39,798 nt of DNA from Gemmatimonadota bacterium (GTDB lineage: Bacteria; Gemmatimonadota; Gemmatimonadetes; Gemmatimonadales; Gemmatimonadaceae): NCBI GenBank assembly GCA_003221805.1, contig QHUA01000137.1, forward strand, positions 15,090 through 54,887, read 5' to 3'. Position numbers and translations under genes: made by a program. This document shows, one piece after another, positions 15,265-23,017 of this stretch. The notes below the pieces were generated by a model. That model had not been told where the DNA came from, searched no databases, and saw only the letters and a list, made by a program, of their open reading frames with translations. How positions within the stretch are numbered: position 1 is the stretch's first letter; each line of letters starts with the position of its first letter.

Positions 15265-16002
15265 GTGGTAGTCGGCGCAACCTCGGGCATCGGCAAGGCG
15301 ATCGCGCTTGGGCTGGCTGACGCGGGAGCATCAGTCGTCCCCACCGGACGTCGCGGCAACCTGGTACACGAGGCCGTGCGCGAAGTAGAAGTGCGCGGGC
15401 GTGGATCGCTCGCCATCACCAGCGATGTTGCCGACACTCACTCCATTACCGAGCTGGCCAAAGCCGTGATCGACAGGTTCGGAAAGGTCGACATCCTGGT
15501 GAACGCGGCGGGCATCACGGTGCGTCATCCCACTCTCGAGGTAAGCGACTCCGAGTGGAACGCTATCATGAACACGAATCTCACCGGGATGCTGAGAACC
15601 TGCCGCGCCTTCGGTCCGCACATGATCGAGAAGCGCTATGGCCGGATCATCAACATTGGATCGCTCACATCTCTCGTTGCGCTCCACGAAGTCGCGGCGT
15701 ATGGAGCGAGCAAAGCCGGCGTCGCCGCACTCACCAAGTCGCTGGCTGTGGAGTGGGCCCCGTACGGCATATGCGTGAATGCGATCCTGCCGGGCGTATT
15801 TCGCACCGCCCTGAATGAAGGACTTCTCGAGGGCACTGATCGCGGCCGGGAGCTGTTGATGCGGACGCCGATGCGCCGTTTCGGCCAGCCGGAAGAGCTC
15901 GCCGGGGCGGCGGTTTTTCTAGCATCGGAGGCCGCCAGTTTCGTCACCGGGCATCTCCTGGCGGTCGATGGCGGCTTCCTCGCCAGCGGAGTGAACCAAT
16001 AA
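15265..16002 (+). CDS. SDR-family dehydrogenase (KduD/gluconate dehydrogenase-like), start codon uncertain
   Basis: Short-chain dehydrogenase, 245 aa from GTG 15265. Cofactor motif GATSGIG (residues 4-10), NAAG (80-83), catalytic Ser near 133, Tyr146 and Lys150 in YGASK, and the C-terminal AVDGGFLASG are present. It resembles KduD and 2-deoxy-gluconate 3-dehydrogenases. By position beside kdgK it may reduce fructuronate to mannonate (the missing UxuB step) or act on 5-keto-4-deoxyuronate. The GTG start cuts into the first beta strand. Similarity-like coding continues upstream (ELTNRVAVVVG), but between the TAG at 15226-15228 and 15265 no ATG, GTG, TTG or CTG lies in frame and no Shine-Dalgarno is visible. 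A lost start codon or a local deletion is likely. Divergent from kdgK with 77 nt between starts. Confidence 0.85.
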   Translation: MVVGATSGIGKAIALGLADAGASVVPTGRRGNLVHEAVREVEVRGRGSLAITSDVADTHSITELAKAVIDRFGKVDILVNAAGITVRHPTLEVSDSEWNAIMNTNLTGMLRTCRAFGPHMIEKRYGRIINIGSLTSLVALHEVAAYGASKAGVAALTKSLAVEWAPYGICVNAILPGVFRTALNEGLLEGTDRGRELLMRTPMRRFGQPEELAGAAVFLASEAASFVTGHLLAVDGGFLASGVNQ

Positions 16003-16119
16003 GAAACAAATCACGGCTCAGCTCAGCTTTGTGAGCGTGAACGGCCCTGTGTTTGCTAAAAAAATATGGTTGCCCGCTGCACGACGAGGGGCATCCACCC
16101 GCACCGCAGGAGAGTCACG

Positions 16120-16554
16120 ATGATGAAAACCAAAACACTCAAGGGAATCGCGCTCGCGTGCGCGCTCGCCGCGGGGTCAGCGTGTGCCGGCGTCAAGAAA
16201 ACGACGACCGACATCAATCCGGCGATGAGCCGCGCGCCGACATGCGCCAATGCGATAGCAGTCTTCAACGCACGCGCGGATGTGCCGTACGACTATTACG
16301 AGCTGGCGTGGATCGAGGCGTCGGGGAACTCCGTCTGGACAACGGATAACCAGCTGCAGACCCAGATCCGTAACGGCGCAGCCAAGGTTGGAGCCAACGC
16401 CGTAATCGTCAATCCGGTCCAGCAGTCGAAGTCGACGGTCAAGGTGCTGGGCGAGGCAATCGGCACCAATTCGGCCACAGCGAAAGCCAGCGCGCTCGCC
16501 ATCTACATGCCCAGTGACGCAGGGCGTGTGAGAACTGCCTGCGGCACGAGCTGA
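16120..16554 (+). CDS. Small secreted lipoprotein-like protein (DUF4156-like)
   Basis: 144 aa from the ATG at 16120; GGAG lies 7 nt upstream, and a second ATG follows immediately at 16123. The signal peptide is followed by Cys within AAGSACAGV, a loose lipobox. The mature part contains APTCANAIAVFNARADVPY, a block like YYELAWIEASGN, and a GANAVIVNPVQQSKST motif. This arrangement of a short alpha/beta domain with a GANAVI-like core is seen in small outer-membrane lipoproteins of the DUF4156/YbjQ sort; the assignment is from pattern only. Two Cys residues (in PTCANA and RTACGTS) could form a disulfide. It ends before a strong bidirectional terminator. Confidence 0.75.
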   Translation: MMKTKTLKGIALACALAAGSACAGVKKTTTDINPAMSRAPTCANAIAVFNARADVPYDYYELAWIEASGNSVWTTDNQLQTQIRNGAAKVGANAVIVNPVQQSKSTVKVLGEAIGTNSATAKASALAIYMPSDAGRVRTACGTS

Positions 16555-16605
16555 ACGCTCTGAGGCCGAATCGCGTCGGCTGGCTACTCGCGAACAAGCA
16601 GGGCC

Positions 16606-16639
16606 AAAAGGGTCGGTGATTATCACCGACCCTTTTTTT
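16606..16639. terminator. Bidirectional rho-independent terminator
   Basis: A 14-bp stem, AAAAGGGTCGGTGA with TCACCGACCCTTTT, closes a three-base loop, and the A-run and T-run on opposite sides give a T-tract in both directions. It lies between the convergent lipoprotein gene (ends 16554) and the NmrA-like gene (ends 16641) and serves both. Confidence 0.93.
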
Positions 16640-16640
16640 G

Positions 16641-17558
16641 TCACCGCAGCTCATGTACGCTGGCTCCGGAATAACCGGCGGCCCGAGCCTGCTTCTTTAC
16701 GAAGTCGCGTGGACACGTCATCTGCATTGGAAACTTGTCGAATGGCGGCTGCATTCCACTGTCGAAGCCGCGCGCGACTCCCAGCATCAATCCGGCAAAA
16801 GTCTTGTCGAAGGGATTCTGGGCGGAGCTCCATTGCGCCTCCAGTGCCGCTTCGGGAACTTCGATGACGCTGAACTTCTTACCATACGCTTCCTCAAAAA
16901 GGCGAACGGCGTCACGCTGGCTTATCTCGTCCGGGCCACCGATTGGAATCGTCGCGTTGTGAGCAATCGGATTCGTCAGCGATTGCACGGCGAACTCCGC
17001 AACATCGGCCACCGCAACGTACCTGAGCTTTTCCGTTCCCTTCCCGTACACTTTAGCCGTGCAAGCCACGGGGTCGGCGAAGAGCATCGACCCCAACCAA
17101 CTCTCACAGAAAAGCGTCGAATGCAAAATGGTGTAGTCGAGGCCGCTCTGTTTGAGGTGCTCCTCTACTTCCCTCTTCGCCTTCGTCAGCGGATTGTCGC
17201 CCGCCTTCGTGGTGTCGAACGACACGAAGACGAATTTCGATGCACCCGCCTTCTTCGCGGCGTCGATGAGCGACTTGGTTCCTTCCCCATCGGTAGCCTC
17301 GAACGAATCGCCGGGCTGCGATGTCAGGATCGTCGTAATCGTGGAGATCACGGCATCCGTGCCGGCGCACGCCGCCTGCAAAGTTGCGGGCTCTTTTACG
17401 TCGGCTCGCACGATCTCAGCTCCCAGTGCCTTCAGGCGATCGACTTTTTCGGGGGCTGAAGTGACGCGGACCATTGCGCGCACTTTCTCGCCGCGGGCAG
17501 TGAGGCGGCGCACTATTTCCGAGCCCAGTACCCCAGTGGCGCCTGCAACCAGAATCAT
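16641..17558 (-). CDS. NmrA-like NAD(P)-binding atypical SDR protein
   Basis: 305 aa from the ATG at 17558, selected because GGAGG lies 6 nt upstream and because the Rossmann fold begins right there: MILVAGATGVLGSEIVRRL with the atypical-SDR turn GATGVLG. Further family features are GAEIVRADVKEPATL, DAVISTITTI, FVFVSFDTTKAGDNPLTKAK and YTILHSTLFCESWLG. Proteins of this class are NAD(P)H-binding oxidoreductases or redox-sensing regulators (NmrA, QOR2, HSCARG types). The catalytic Tyr-x-x-x-Lys of classical SDRs is not present as such, so a sensor or isoflavone-reductase-like role is possible. It appears monocistronic, convergent with the lipoprotein gene. Confidence 0.85.
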   Translation of the reverse strand: MILVAGATGVLGSEIVRRLTARGEKVRAMVRVTSAPEKVDRLKALGAEIVRADVKEPATLQAACAGTDAVISTITTILTSQPGDSFEATDGEGTKSLIDAAKKAGASKFVFVSFDTTKAGDNPLTKAKREVEEHLKQSGLDYTILHSTLFCESWLGSMLFADPVACTAKVYGKGTEKLRYVAVADVAEFAVQSLTNPIAHNATIPIGGPDEISQRDAVRLFEEAYGKKFSVIEVPEAALEAQWSSAQNPFDKTFAGLMLGVARGFDSGMQPPFDKFPMQMTCPRDFVKKQARAAGYSGASVHELR

Positions 17559-17917
17559 GATTTCCTCCGAGAGGAAAATGCTGGCTACGAAGATGGAACG
17601 TGACTCGAAATTCGGCAAATCGGGTGCGGGATTTGCCGCTGTCGGGAACGGCTTGAAACCGCGAGGGCTCGATGAGAAAAGCGCTGTTCTTTGTCTGTTT
17701 CGTGAATCCGACACCCGCTCCTGGGCGGTCGCCACACGGGAGCCACCGCCCGACCGGACTCGCGCTCGCTGCCGATTTCTCTCTCTTCCTCACTGACGAT
17801 ACTGGTGGCACGATCTGGCGGATCTCCTACCGCCGAAATCCACGCTGAGTGGCTAATGGCGAGGTCGAGGCACCGTGAGCGCAAGAATCATTGCGTCCGC
17901 GATGGAGGGGTGAGAGA
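17559..17917. other. 359-nt intergenic region between divergent genes, with one hairpin
   Basis: No convincing gene: short open frames here lack start signals and homology-like motifs. A 9-bp inverted repeat, CGGCAAATC at 17613-17621 and GATTTGCCG at 17630-17638 with an 8-nt loop, lies 55 nt upstream of the NmrA-like start and could be an operator or a leader hairpin. The region must contain the promoters of both the NmrA-like gene and the GGDEF gene, but no clear -35/-10 pair is seen. Confidence 0.5.
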
Positions 17918-19285
17918 ATGAGAGGCAAGTTGACGTCTCCTTCCGCAGTGTTGCGGCCCTTCAAGCCACTCGGCAGCCTCCTGAATCGCTTTTTCGGGAG
18001 GCCGAGATCCCGCTCCCCAGTCGCGCCGCTCCAGACCCGTCAGGTTGGAACGGATTCCGAACGGCGGCTCAGCTTCATGCTGGAGTCAGTGCCCGTCAAC
18101 CTCTGGTCGACTGATGCACAGCTCAACATCACGTTCTCTCAGGGTGCCGGCCTGCACCTGATCGGCACCAGCGCCGGGCAGGTGGGCATGACTCTCTATG
18201 AGGTCCTCAAGACCAGAGACCCAGGCTTCACACCGCTGGCCGCCCACCTGCGCGCGCTCCAGGGCGAGCTCGTTCGTTACGAGACTAACTGGCGCGGGCG
18301 CTCTTTCGAGACGCGCGTCGAGCCGCTTCGCGCAGCCGACGGACGTATCTCCGGTACCGTTGGAATCGCGATCGATGTCACCGACCGCAAGAGTCTGTAC
18401 GAAGCTTTACAGACGCAGAACGTATACTTCGCGACGCTGTTCGAGAACGCCCCGGAAGCGATTGCGATCCTCGATGAGCACGATCACATCATCAGGATCA
18501 ACGGCCAGTTCACGACCATGTTCGGCTACACCGAGGACGAATCCGTTGGCCAGAACATCAACGACCTCATCGTTCCTCGGGAACTGGTCGAGGACGGCGA
18601 GCATCTCACTGCGCGCGTCGCCGCCGGCGAGAACCTGAGAGTTGAAGCGTTGCGACGCCACAAGGATGGCCATACGCTTTGGGTCGCCATCTCAGCGACG
18701 CCTTTTGGCGTCGCCAACCAGCCCGGTCGCGTGTACGCCATGTACCACGACATCTCCGCGCAGAAACGAGCCGAGGATGATCTCAAGGCGCTGCTGCTCG
18801 TCGACGAGCTGACGGGGCTGCCCAATCGTCGCGCGTTCATCACGCTCTCGGAGCAGGCGCTCAAGCTGGCGATGCGCATGGAGCGCGACGTCCTGATGAT
18901 CTTCATCGATGTCGACCATCTGAAGTACATCAACGACACTTACGGACACCTCGCCGGCGATCGCGCCCTCATCGACACCGCGCGCGTGCTGCGCGAAAGT
19001 TGTCGCGAGGCGGACATCATCGCGCGCCTTGGCGGCGACGAGTTCGTGGCATTGATGACCGTCGATTCGGATCAGACCGCGGAGCTCGTGTGCGACCGCA
19101 TCAGGGCCCGGGTTGCCGCCCACAATCGCGAGAGCGAGCGCGGTTACGACCTGTCGCTCAGCGTCGGCGCGACCCGGTCAAAAGCAGAAGGAACCATGCT
19201 AGCCGACCTGCTGGCGCAGGCGGATACCGCTCTCTACGAGCAGAAAAGAGGACGCGGGCGACCCGCTCACGCACTCTCGCGATAA
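17918..19285 (+). CDS. PAS-PAS-GGDEF diguanylate cyclase
   Basis: Makes cyclic di-GMP. 455 aa from the ATG at 17918, preceded by GGAGGGG; a TTG at 17891 is an unlikely alternative. There are no membrane helices, so it is cytoplasmic. Two PAS domains (about 50-145, beginning LSFMLESVPVNLWSTDAQL, and about 160-275, with the motif FENAPEAIAILDEHDHIIRI) precede the cyclase domain (about 285-450). The active site GGDEF (about residue 372) is intact, and an RxxD inhibitory site (READ) lies five residues before it, so product feedback is expected. The signal sensed by the PAS domains is unknown; no haem or flavin ligands are obvious. Its 3' end overlaps the convergent 101-aa gene by 19 nt. Confidence 0.93.
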   Translation: MRGKLTSPSAVLRPFKPLGSLLNRFFGRPRSRSPVAPLQTRQVGTDSERRLSFMLESVPVNLWSTDAQLNITFSQGAGLHLIGTSAGQVGMTLYEVLKTRDPGFTPLAAHLRALQGELVRYETNWRGRSFETRVEPLRAADGRISGTVGIAIDVTDRKSLYEALQTQNVYFATLFENAPEAIAILDEHDHIIRINGQFTTMFGYTEDESVGQNINDLIVPRELVEDGEHLTARVAAGENLRVEALRRHKDGHTLWVAISATPFGVANQPGRVYAMYHDISAQKRAEDDLKALLLVDELTGLPNRRAFITLSEQALKLAMRMERDVLMIFIDVDHLKYINDTYGHLAGDRALIDTARVLRESCREADIIARLGGDEFVALMTVDSDQTAELVCDRIRARVAAHNRESERGYDLSLSVGATRSKAEGTMLADLLAQADTALYEQKRGRGRPAHALSR

Positions 19286-19572
19286 TACTCCGCGAGACAC
19301 CAGGTAACCATGTCGGCCAGCAGTATCTGCGTCCGCTCGGACGACGGAAATCGGACGCCGACTTCTCTGACGAGCCCCTGAGCCGCTTGCACCACCTCTT
19401 CTCCCGTCTCGCCGCCCTGCTTCATCTCCGCGACGTAGGTACACACCGCGGCCTGCAGTTCTTCCTTGGTGTAGACGCCGGCGGCGAACACCGCGGCGAG
19501 CGCCTTCGCCAGATTGATGTGCGCCTTGCCGACCGCGTTTCGCGCGGCCGTCTGCTTGCCCCGCTTGGTCAC
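19267..19572 (-). CDS. Conserved-looking hypothetical protein, 101 aa
   Basis: Unrecognised. 101 aa, starting with GTG at 19572 that overlaps the sodC stop (GTGA), which supports real translation. The sequence is soluble and largely alpha-helical (HINLAKALAAVFAAGVYTKE, then EEVVQAAQGLVREVGV), with two Cys residues (in AVCTYV and TWCLAEY) and no signal peptide, so unlike SodC it should be cytoplasmic. Its last 19 nt overlap the convergent GGDEF gene. It is the last gene of the run that starts with sdhC. Confidence 0.6.
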   Translation of the reverse strand: MTKRGKQTAARNAVGKAHINLAKALAAVFAAGVYTKEELQAAVCTYVAEMKQGGETGEEVVQAAQGLVREVGVRFPSSERTQILLADMVTWCLAEYYRESA

Positions 19573-20123
19573 GGCAGCGCCCGCACCACGCCGCAGGCGA
19601 TGCGTGCGCCGCTGTTGCCTGCCGGATTTGTTATCTGATCGTCAGCATTGGCGTGGATCACCAGCGAGCTGCCATCCGCATCGAGCAGAGTCGTCGGACC
19701 TGGAGTCAGAGTAACGCGATTGGTCGTGAACGAAATGGTCCCGACTCCACTGGCGGGAACGTCGATGTTCGGATTGTCACCGGCGTGCGGACCCTTCGGA
19801 TTGTTCAGTCCGTGCTCCATTCCCATCGGATTGTAGTGCCCGCCAGCTGTCGAGAAGGCTGTCGTGCCGCCCTCGCACTTGCCGACCTGATGAAAATGGA
19901 TGCCGTGAGTTCCGGCCGGCAGCGCGATGGTGGCCACGTCGACGTGGACCAGGCCGTTCTTGTCCTGCCAGATATCGCCGGTGCCGATGGGAGATCCTCC
20001 GACGTTGTACATCACCACCTGTGCCCGGGAGACCGCGTTTCCGATTCGCTGAAGCGAAGAGCACGCGCCGATTGTGAGCGCCGCTGCCGTGCTGAGCGGC
20101 AGAACTGCCATGCGTAGCGTCAT
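19569..20123 (-). CDS. sodC: Periplasmic Cu/Zn superoxide dismutase, lipoprotein form
   Basis: Dismutates superoxide in the periplasm. 184 aa. An N-terminal signal with a lipobox (LTIGAC, Cys21) predicts a membrane-anchored lipoprotein. Metal ligands are all visible: Cu His in GIHFHQVGKCEG, the bridging and Zn His in GGHYNP and GPHAGDNPNI with the Zn Asp in GDNPN, and the last Cu His in SLVIHANADD. The disulfide Cys pair is in GKCEGG and RIACGVV. GGAG sits 5 nt before the ATG. It lies 51 nt downstream of the plug-domain gene and is translationally coupled to the 101-aa gene behind it. Confidence 0.95.
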   Translation of the reverse strand: MTLRMAVLPLSTAAALTIGACSSLQRIGNAVSRAQVVMYNVGGSPIGTGDIWQDKNGLVHVDVATIALPAGTHGIHFHQVGKCEGGTTAFSTAGGHYNPMGMEHGLNNPKGPHAGDNPNIDVPASGVGTISFTTNRVTLTPGPTTLLDADGSSLVIHANADDQITNPAGNSGARIACGVVRALP

Positions 20124-20174
20124 ATGGACTCCGACTTCGGGTTACCGCAAGCGAAGCTTGGTGCGGATGCTCCG

Positions 20175-21608
20175 TTATTTGTCGCGAATCTTGAACTTCG
20201 TCCAGAGAACGACCGTCGTGCAATCCTGCATACCACGCGTGTATTGTGCCGGAACGCCGGGTCCTGCGTAAACCTCGACTGCCACCACCTCATTGCCGTT
20301 GACGAACTGGTTGATGTCCCCCGGTGTCGCCGACATCCACGGCATGTCGTCGAGATAGTATTGCACACACGGATCGCTGCCGAAGCTGCTGACACCCCGA
20401 GAGCTGGTAACAACATCGCCAGTTGGAGTCGAAACGATTTTCAGGCTCGGGACCCGGCGCAAAATGTCGGTGAGATAATTGGCGTGTATCGACTGAAGCT
20501 GGTCCGGCCCCAGGTAATAGCCCTGTCCCGACCTTTGCCTTTGGGTGAACCCGACTTTGTCGAGGCTCGCCTGTCGCCGCGCCGTGACGACGACGGGGTC
20601 CAGCATCGCCACGTACTTCGGCAGTTTGATCGCCACCTGCTTCGGCTCTCGCGACGACAAATCGACCGGAACCGTCTCGGCGCCGAAACCAAGGTGCCTG
20701 GCAAGAAGAACGTGGCTGCCCGAGGGCAGATTGCGCATAGTGAACTCGCCCTTTTCGTTGGTCATCGCAATGGCATCGGTGCCCATGAGCTGGACGCGGG
20801 TGCCTGAGTTTGAGGGCGCTCCTTCCAGTACAACCTTTCCGGAGACGCTGGCGTTGCCGGTCTTGGCGCCGGAGTCTGCTTTGGATAGCAGCAGCGTACG
20901 GGCAAAGAGCTCGGTCTCCTGTTGACCGAGGGTGATTGGAACTTCGGCCGTCACCGAGCGGCCTTTTCGCGCCTGCAGCGTCGCCTGCATGTCGCTCGGC
21001 AAGCTACAGATCTTGAACGCCCCTTGCGCGTCGGTGCTGTCGCGCAACACGCGCGGCGTTTTGCGAAATCCAATCTCCTTCGAGACCTCGATCTGTGTCC
21101 AGGCGATCGAGACATCGGCACCCGCCACCGGGGCCAGCGATTCCGGATCGGTCACGTGACCAATCACCGCCGACGTGCCTTGCGCCCGGGGTCCCGGAGG
21201 CGGGCAAGCCTGCTTTATGATCGTCGTCGCCGAGGGAATTGCCAGCACGATGTAACTGGCACTGTCGGCACCGAGATGGAAGGGTTGGGTAGCAAGCGAG
21301 AGCCCGAGTGTATCGAGCAGCGGATGGAAAACTCCAACCTGATAAGTTCCGGGAGACAAGCTGTCGACGCGGAACTTGCCGAGCGAGTCGGTAATGCGGG
21401 ACACGTTCGCACCCTGCACGACTACTTCAGCGCCAACGAGGTAGCGCGAGTTGAGGCTGTCAATGATTACCCCCGAAATTCCGGCCTTTCCTGTTTTCGC
21501 CGGAGTCGTCGGAGGCATTTGAGTTTTCTGCTGCGCGAGCATAGGGCCCGCCAGAACCAACGAAGCCAAGACTATCAGCGAAAAATGTCGTCCCGGATGT
21601 AACTGCAT
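20175..21608 (-). CDS. Carboxypeptidase-regulatory-like repeats plus TonB plug domain, no beta-barrel
   Basis: 477 aa with a signal peptide (about 1-25, ending GPMLAQQ). Three carboxypeptidase-regulatory-like beta-sandwich domains follow: about 43-125 (GISGVIIDSLNSRYLVGAEV), about 145-235 (AVIGHVTDPESLAPVAGADV) and about 250-330 (VSGKVVLEGAPSNSGTRVQL). Then comes a TonB-receptor plug-like segment (about 335-470) with VVVTARRQASLDKVGF and YLTDILRRVPSLKIV. It stops after the plug; the 22-strand barrel of a TonB receptor is missing, with no frameshifted remnant downstream. Such proteins occur repeatedly in Gemmatimonadota. The role is unknown: perhaps a periplasmic binding or scaffolding protein. 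Starts directly after the stop of the TPR-like gene, with GGAAG upstream. Confidence 0.87.
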   Translation of the reverse strand: MQLHPGRHFSLIVLASLVLAGPMLAQQKTQMPPTTPAKTGKAGISGVIIDSLNSRYLVGAEVVVQGANVSRITDSLGKFRVDSLSPGTYQVGVFHPLLDTLGLSLATQPFHLGADSASYIVLAIPSATTIIKQACPPPGPRAQGTSAVIGHVTDPESLAPVAGADVSIAWTQIEVSKEIGFRKTPRVLRDSTDAQGAFKICSLPSDMQATLQARKGRSVTAEVPITLGQQETELFARTLLLSKADSGAKTGNASVSGKVVLEGAPSNSGTRVQLMGTDAIAMTNEKGEFTMRNLPSGSHVLLARHLGFGAETVPVDLSSREPKQVAIKLPKYVAMLDPVVVTARRQASLDKVGFTQRQRSGQGYYLGPDQLQSIHANYLTDILRRVPSLKIVSTPTGDVVTSSRGVSSFGSDPCVQYYLDDMPWMSATPGDINQFVNGNEVVAVEVYAGPGVPAQYTRGMQDCTTVVLWTKFKIRDK

Positions 21609-22121
21609 TCAATCTTCCAGCGCGGGTTCGTAAGCGGACTCGACGTGCGGAGTCAGCTGACTGTTGGAGCTTATGAGTCGTGCACATGTATTCCAGCGAA
21701 GAATTGCATCGTCGTTTCCCGCTGGTCGAATTGCTTCTGCTTTCTCGTACCAGGCCATGGCGTCCTTCAACGCGTCGTACGCCATGCCGCCGCTTCCCAT
21801 ACCTCCCCTCAACAGATGCGCCTGGCCTCGGCGCTCTGAGGCGATACCTGTATAGTATGCGCGCTGGTACGAGTCGGTGATACGCGGCAGAGTGTCGTGA
21901 ACCGCCTTCATCATCGTCGCGTGGCCGCTGGCGACTTGATCAGTGAGCGCAAGCACGAGGATCACGAGCACCTGCTGGTTCACGGGATCGATGTCGAGGA
22001 TGTCGCGGCAGATACTCTCCGCCGCCCACGCTTCGTTGATCAGACGATATCTCTCTGCCTTCTCAATCGCGCGGGGAATCGCTTCCTTCGAGATCGGCTT
22101 GAGCTTGAACTGCTCCTTCAC
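21609..22121 (-). CDS. TPR-like helical protein downstream of sdhB
   Basis: 170 aa with no signal peptide. Helix-turn-helix repeats resembling TPR units are visible around AIPRAIEKAERYRLINEAWA, ESICRDILDIDPVNQQVLVI, and later DALKDAMAWYEKAEAIRPAG. TPR proteins mediate protein contacts; the partner is unknown. The ATG overlaps the sdhB stop by 4 nt, and its own stop directly abuts the next ATG, so it is co-translated with the succinate dehydrogenase genes. A role in complex assembly is a reasonable guess only. Confidence 0.75.
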   Translation of the reverse strand: MKEQFKLKPISKEAIPRAIEKAERYRLINEAWAAESICRDILDIDPVNQQVLVILVLALTDQVASGHATMMKAVHDTLPRITDSYQRAYYTGIASERRGQAHLLRGGMGSGGMAYDALKDAMAWYEKAEAIRPAGNDDAILRWNTCARLISSNSQLTPHVESAYEPALED

Positions 22122-23017
22122 CGGACTTCCCCCTGATGCCTGTCCGCTGAGTTCCTACCCCGCACCAGTCGCACGAGTTTCCCCAGCGGGTCGTAATGTT
22201 TGTCGACCACGCGCTCCTTAAGTGGAATGATCGCGTTATCGGTGATGGTGATGTTTTCGGGGCAAACCTTGGTACAGCATTTCGTGATATTGCAGTAACC
22301 GATGCCGTGGCTTTCCTTGAGGTCATCGGTACGATCGAGAATGTCCAGCGGGTGCATTTCGAGCTGGGCGGCGTGGACCAGCAGGCGCGGTCCTATGAAC
22401 TGCTCATGAAGATGATGATCGCGCAGGACATGACACACGTCCTGACAGAGGAAGCACTCGATGCATTTCCGGAATTCCTGCACGCGATCAGCGTCAGCTT
22501 GAGCCATCCGCCAGGTGCCGTCCGGTGCGTCCGGAGGACGCGGAGTGAAACGGCGGATCCGTTTCTTGGCGCGGAAGTTAGAAGAGACGTCGGTGACGAG
22601 ATCCTTTACCGGCGGGAAGGCGCGCATGGGTTCCACCGTAACCGGCTTCTGCAGATCCAGCTCGCTCAATCTCGTCATGCACATCAGCCGCGGCATGCCG
22701 TTTATCTCCGCCGAACACGATCCACACTTTCCAGCCTTGCAGTTCCAGCGCACGGCGAGGTCGCCGGCCGTCTCGGCCTGGATCTGGTGGATGGCATCGA
22801 GGACGACCATGCCTTCTGAGACGCTGGTCGAATAATCGCGCAGCTCCCCGGTCGGTCCCGCACCACGCCAGACACGGAAGGTTGCGCTGCGCTTCTCGGT
22901 CCCGGCGCTGGTGTCGCTCCGCGCCGCAGCCCGCTGCCCACTTTCGACGACGTTCCGCGCCAGCGCTTCCGTGACGGAGCTTACCTTCTTCTCGCGAACG
23001 CTTGGACCAGCGTCCAT
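22118..23017 (-). CDS. sdhB: Succinate dehydrogenase iron-sulfur subunit
   Basis: Electron-transfer subunit of respiratory complex II; 299 aa. The [2Fe-2S] ligands lie in CKAGKCGSC and the following LMCMTRL; the [4Fe-4S] and [3Fe-4S] ligands are in CIECFLCQDVC and CNITKCCTKVCPE. The N-terminal 45 residues form an unusual polar extension before the ferredoxin domain begins at ATFRVWRG. It starts directly after the sdhA stop and overlaps the TPR-like gene by 4 nt. The sequence style and the partner anchor point to the mycobacterial Sdh1-like group rather than the E. coli type. Confidence 0.95.
   Translation of the reverse strand: MDAGPSVREKKVSSVTEALARNVVESGQRAAARSDTSAGTEKRSATFRVWRGAGPTGELRDYSTSVSEGMVVLDAIHQIQAETAGDLAVRWNCKAGKCGSCSAEINGMPRLMCMTRLSELDLQKPVTVEPMRAFPPVKDLVTDVSSNFRAKKRIRRFTPRPPDAPDGTWRMAQADADRVQEFRKCIECFLCQDVCHVLRDHHLHEQFIGPRLLVHAAQLEMHPLDILDRTDDLKESHGIGYCNITKCCTKVCPENITITDNAIIPLKERVVDKHYDPLGKLVRLVRGRNSADRHQGEVR

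Noticed and set aside
20124-20807. 227-codon plus-strand open frame
   Set aside because: Antisense to the plug-domain gene; low-complexity Arg-rich translation typical of a shadow frame.
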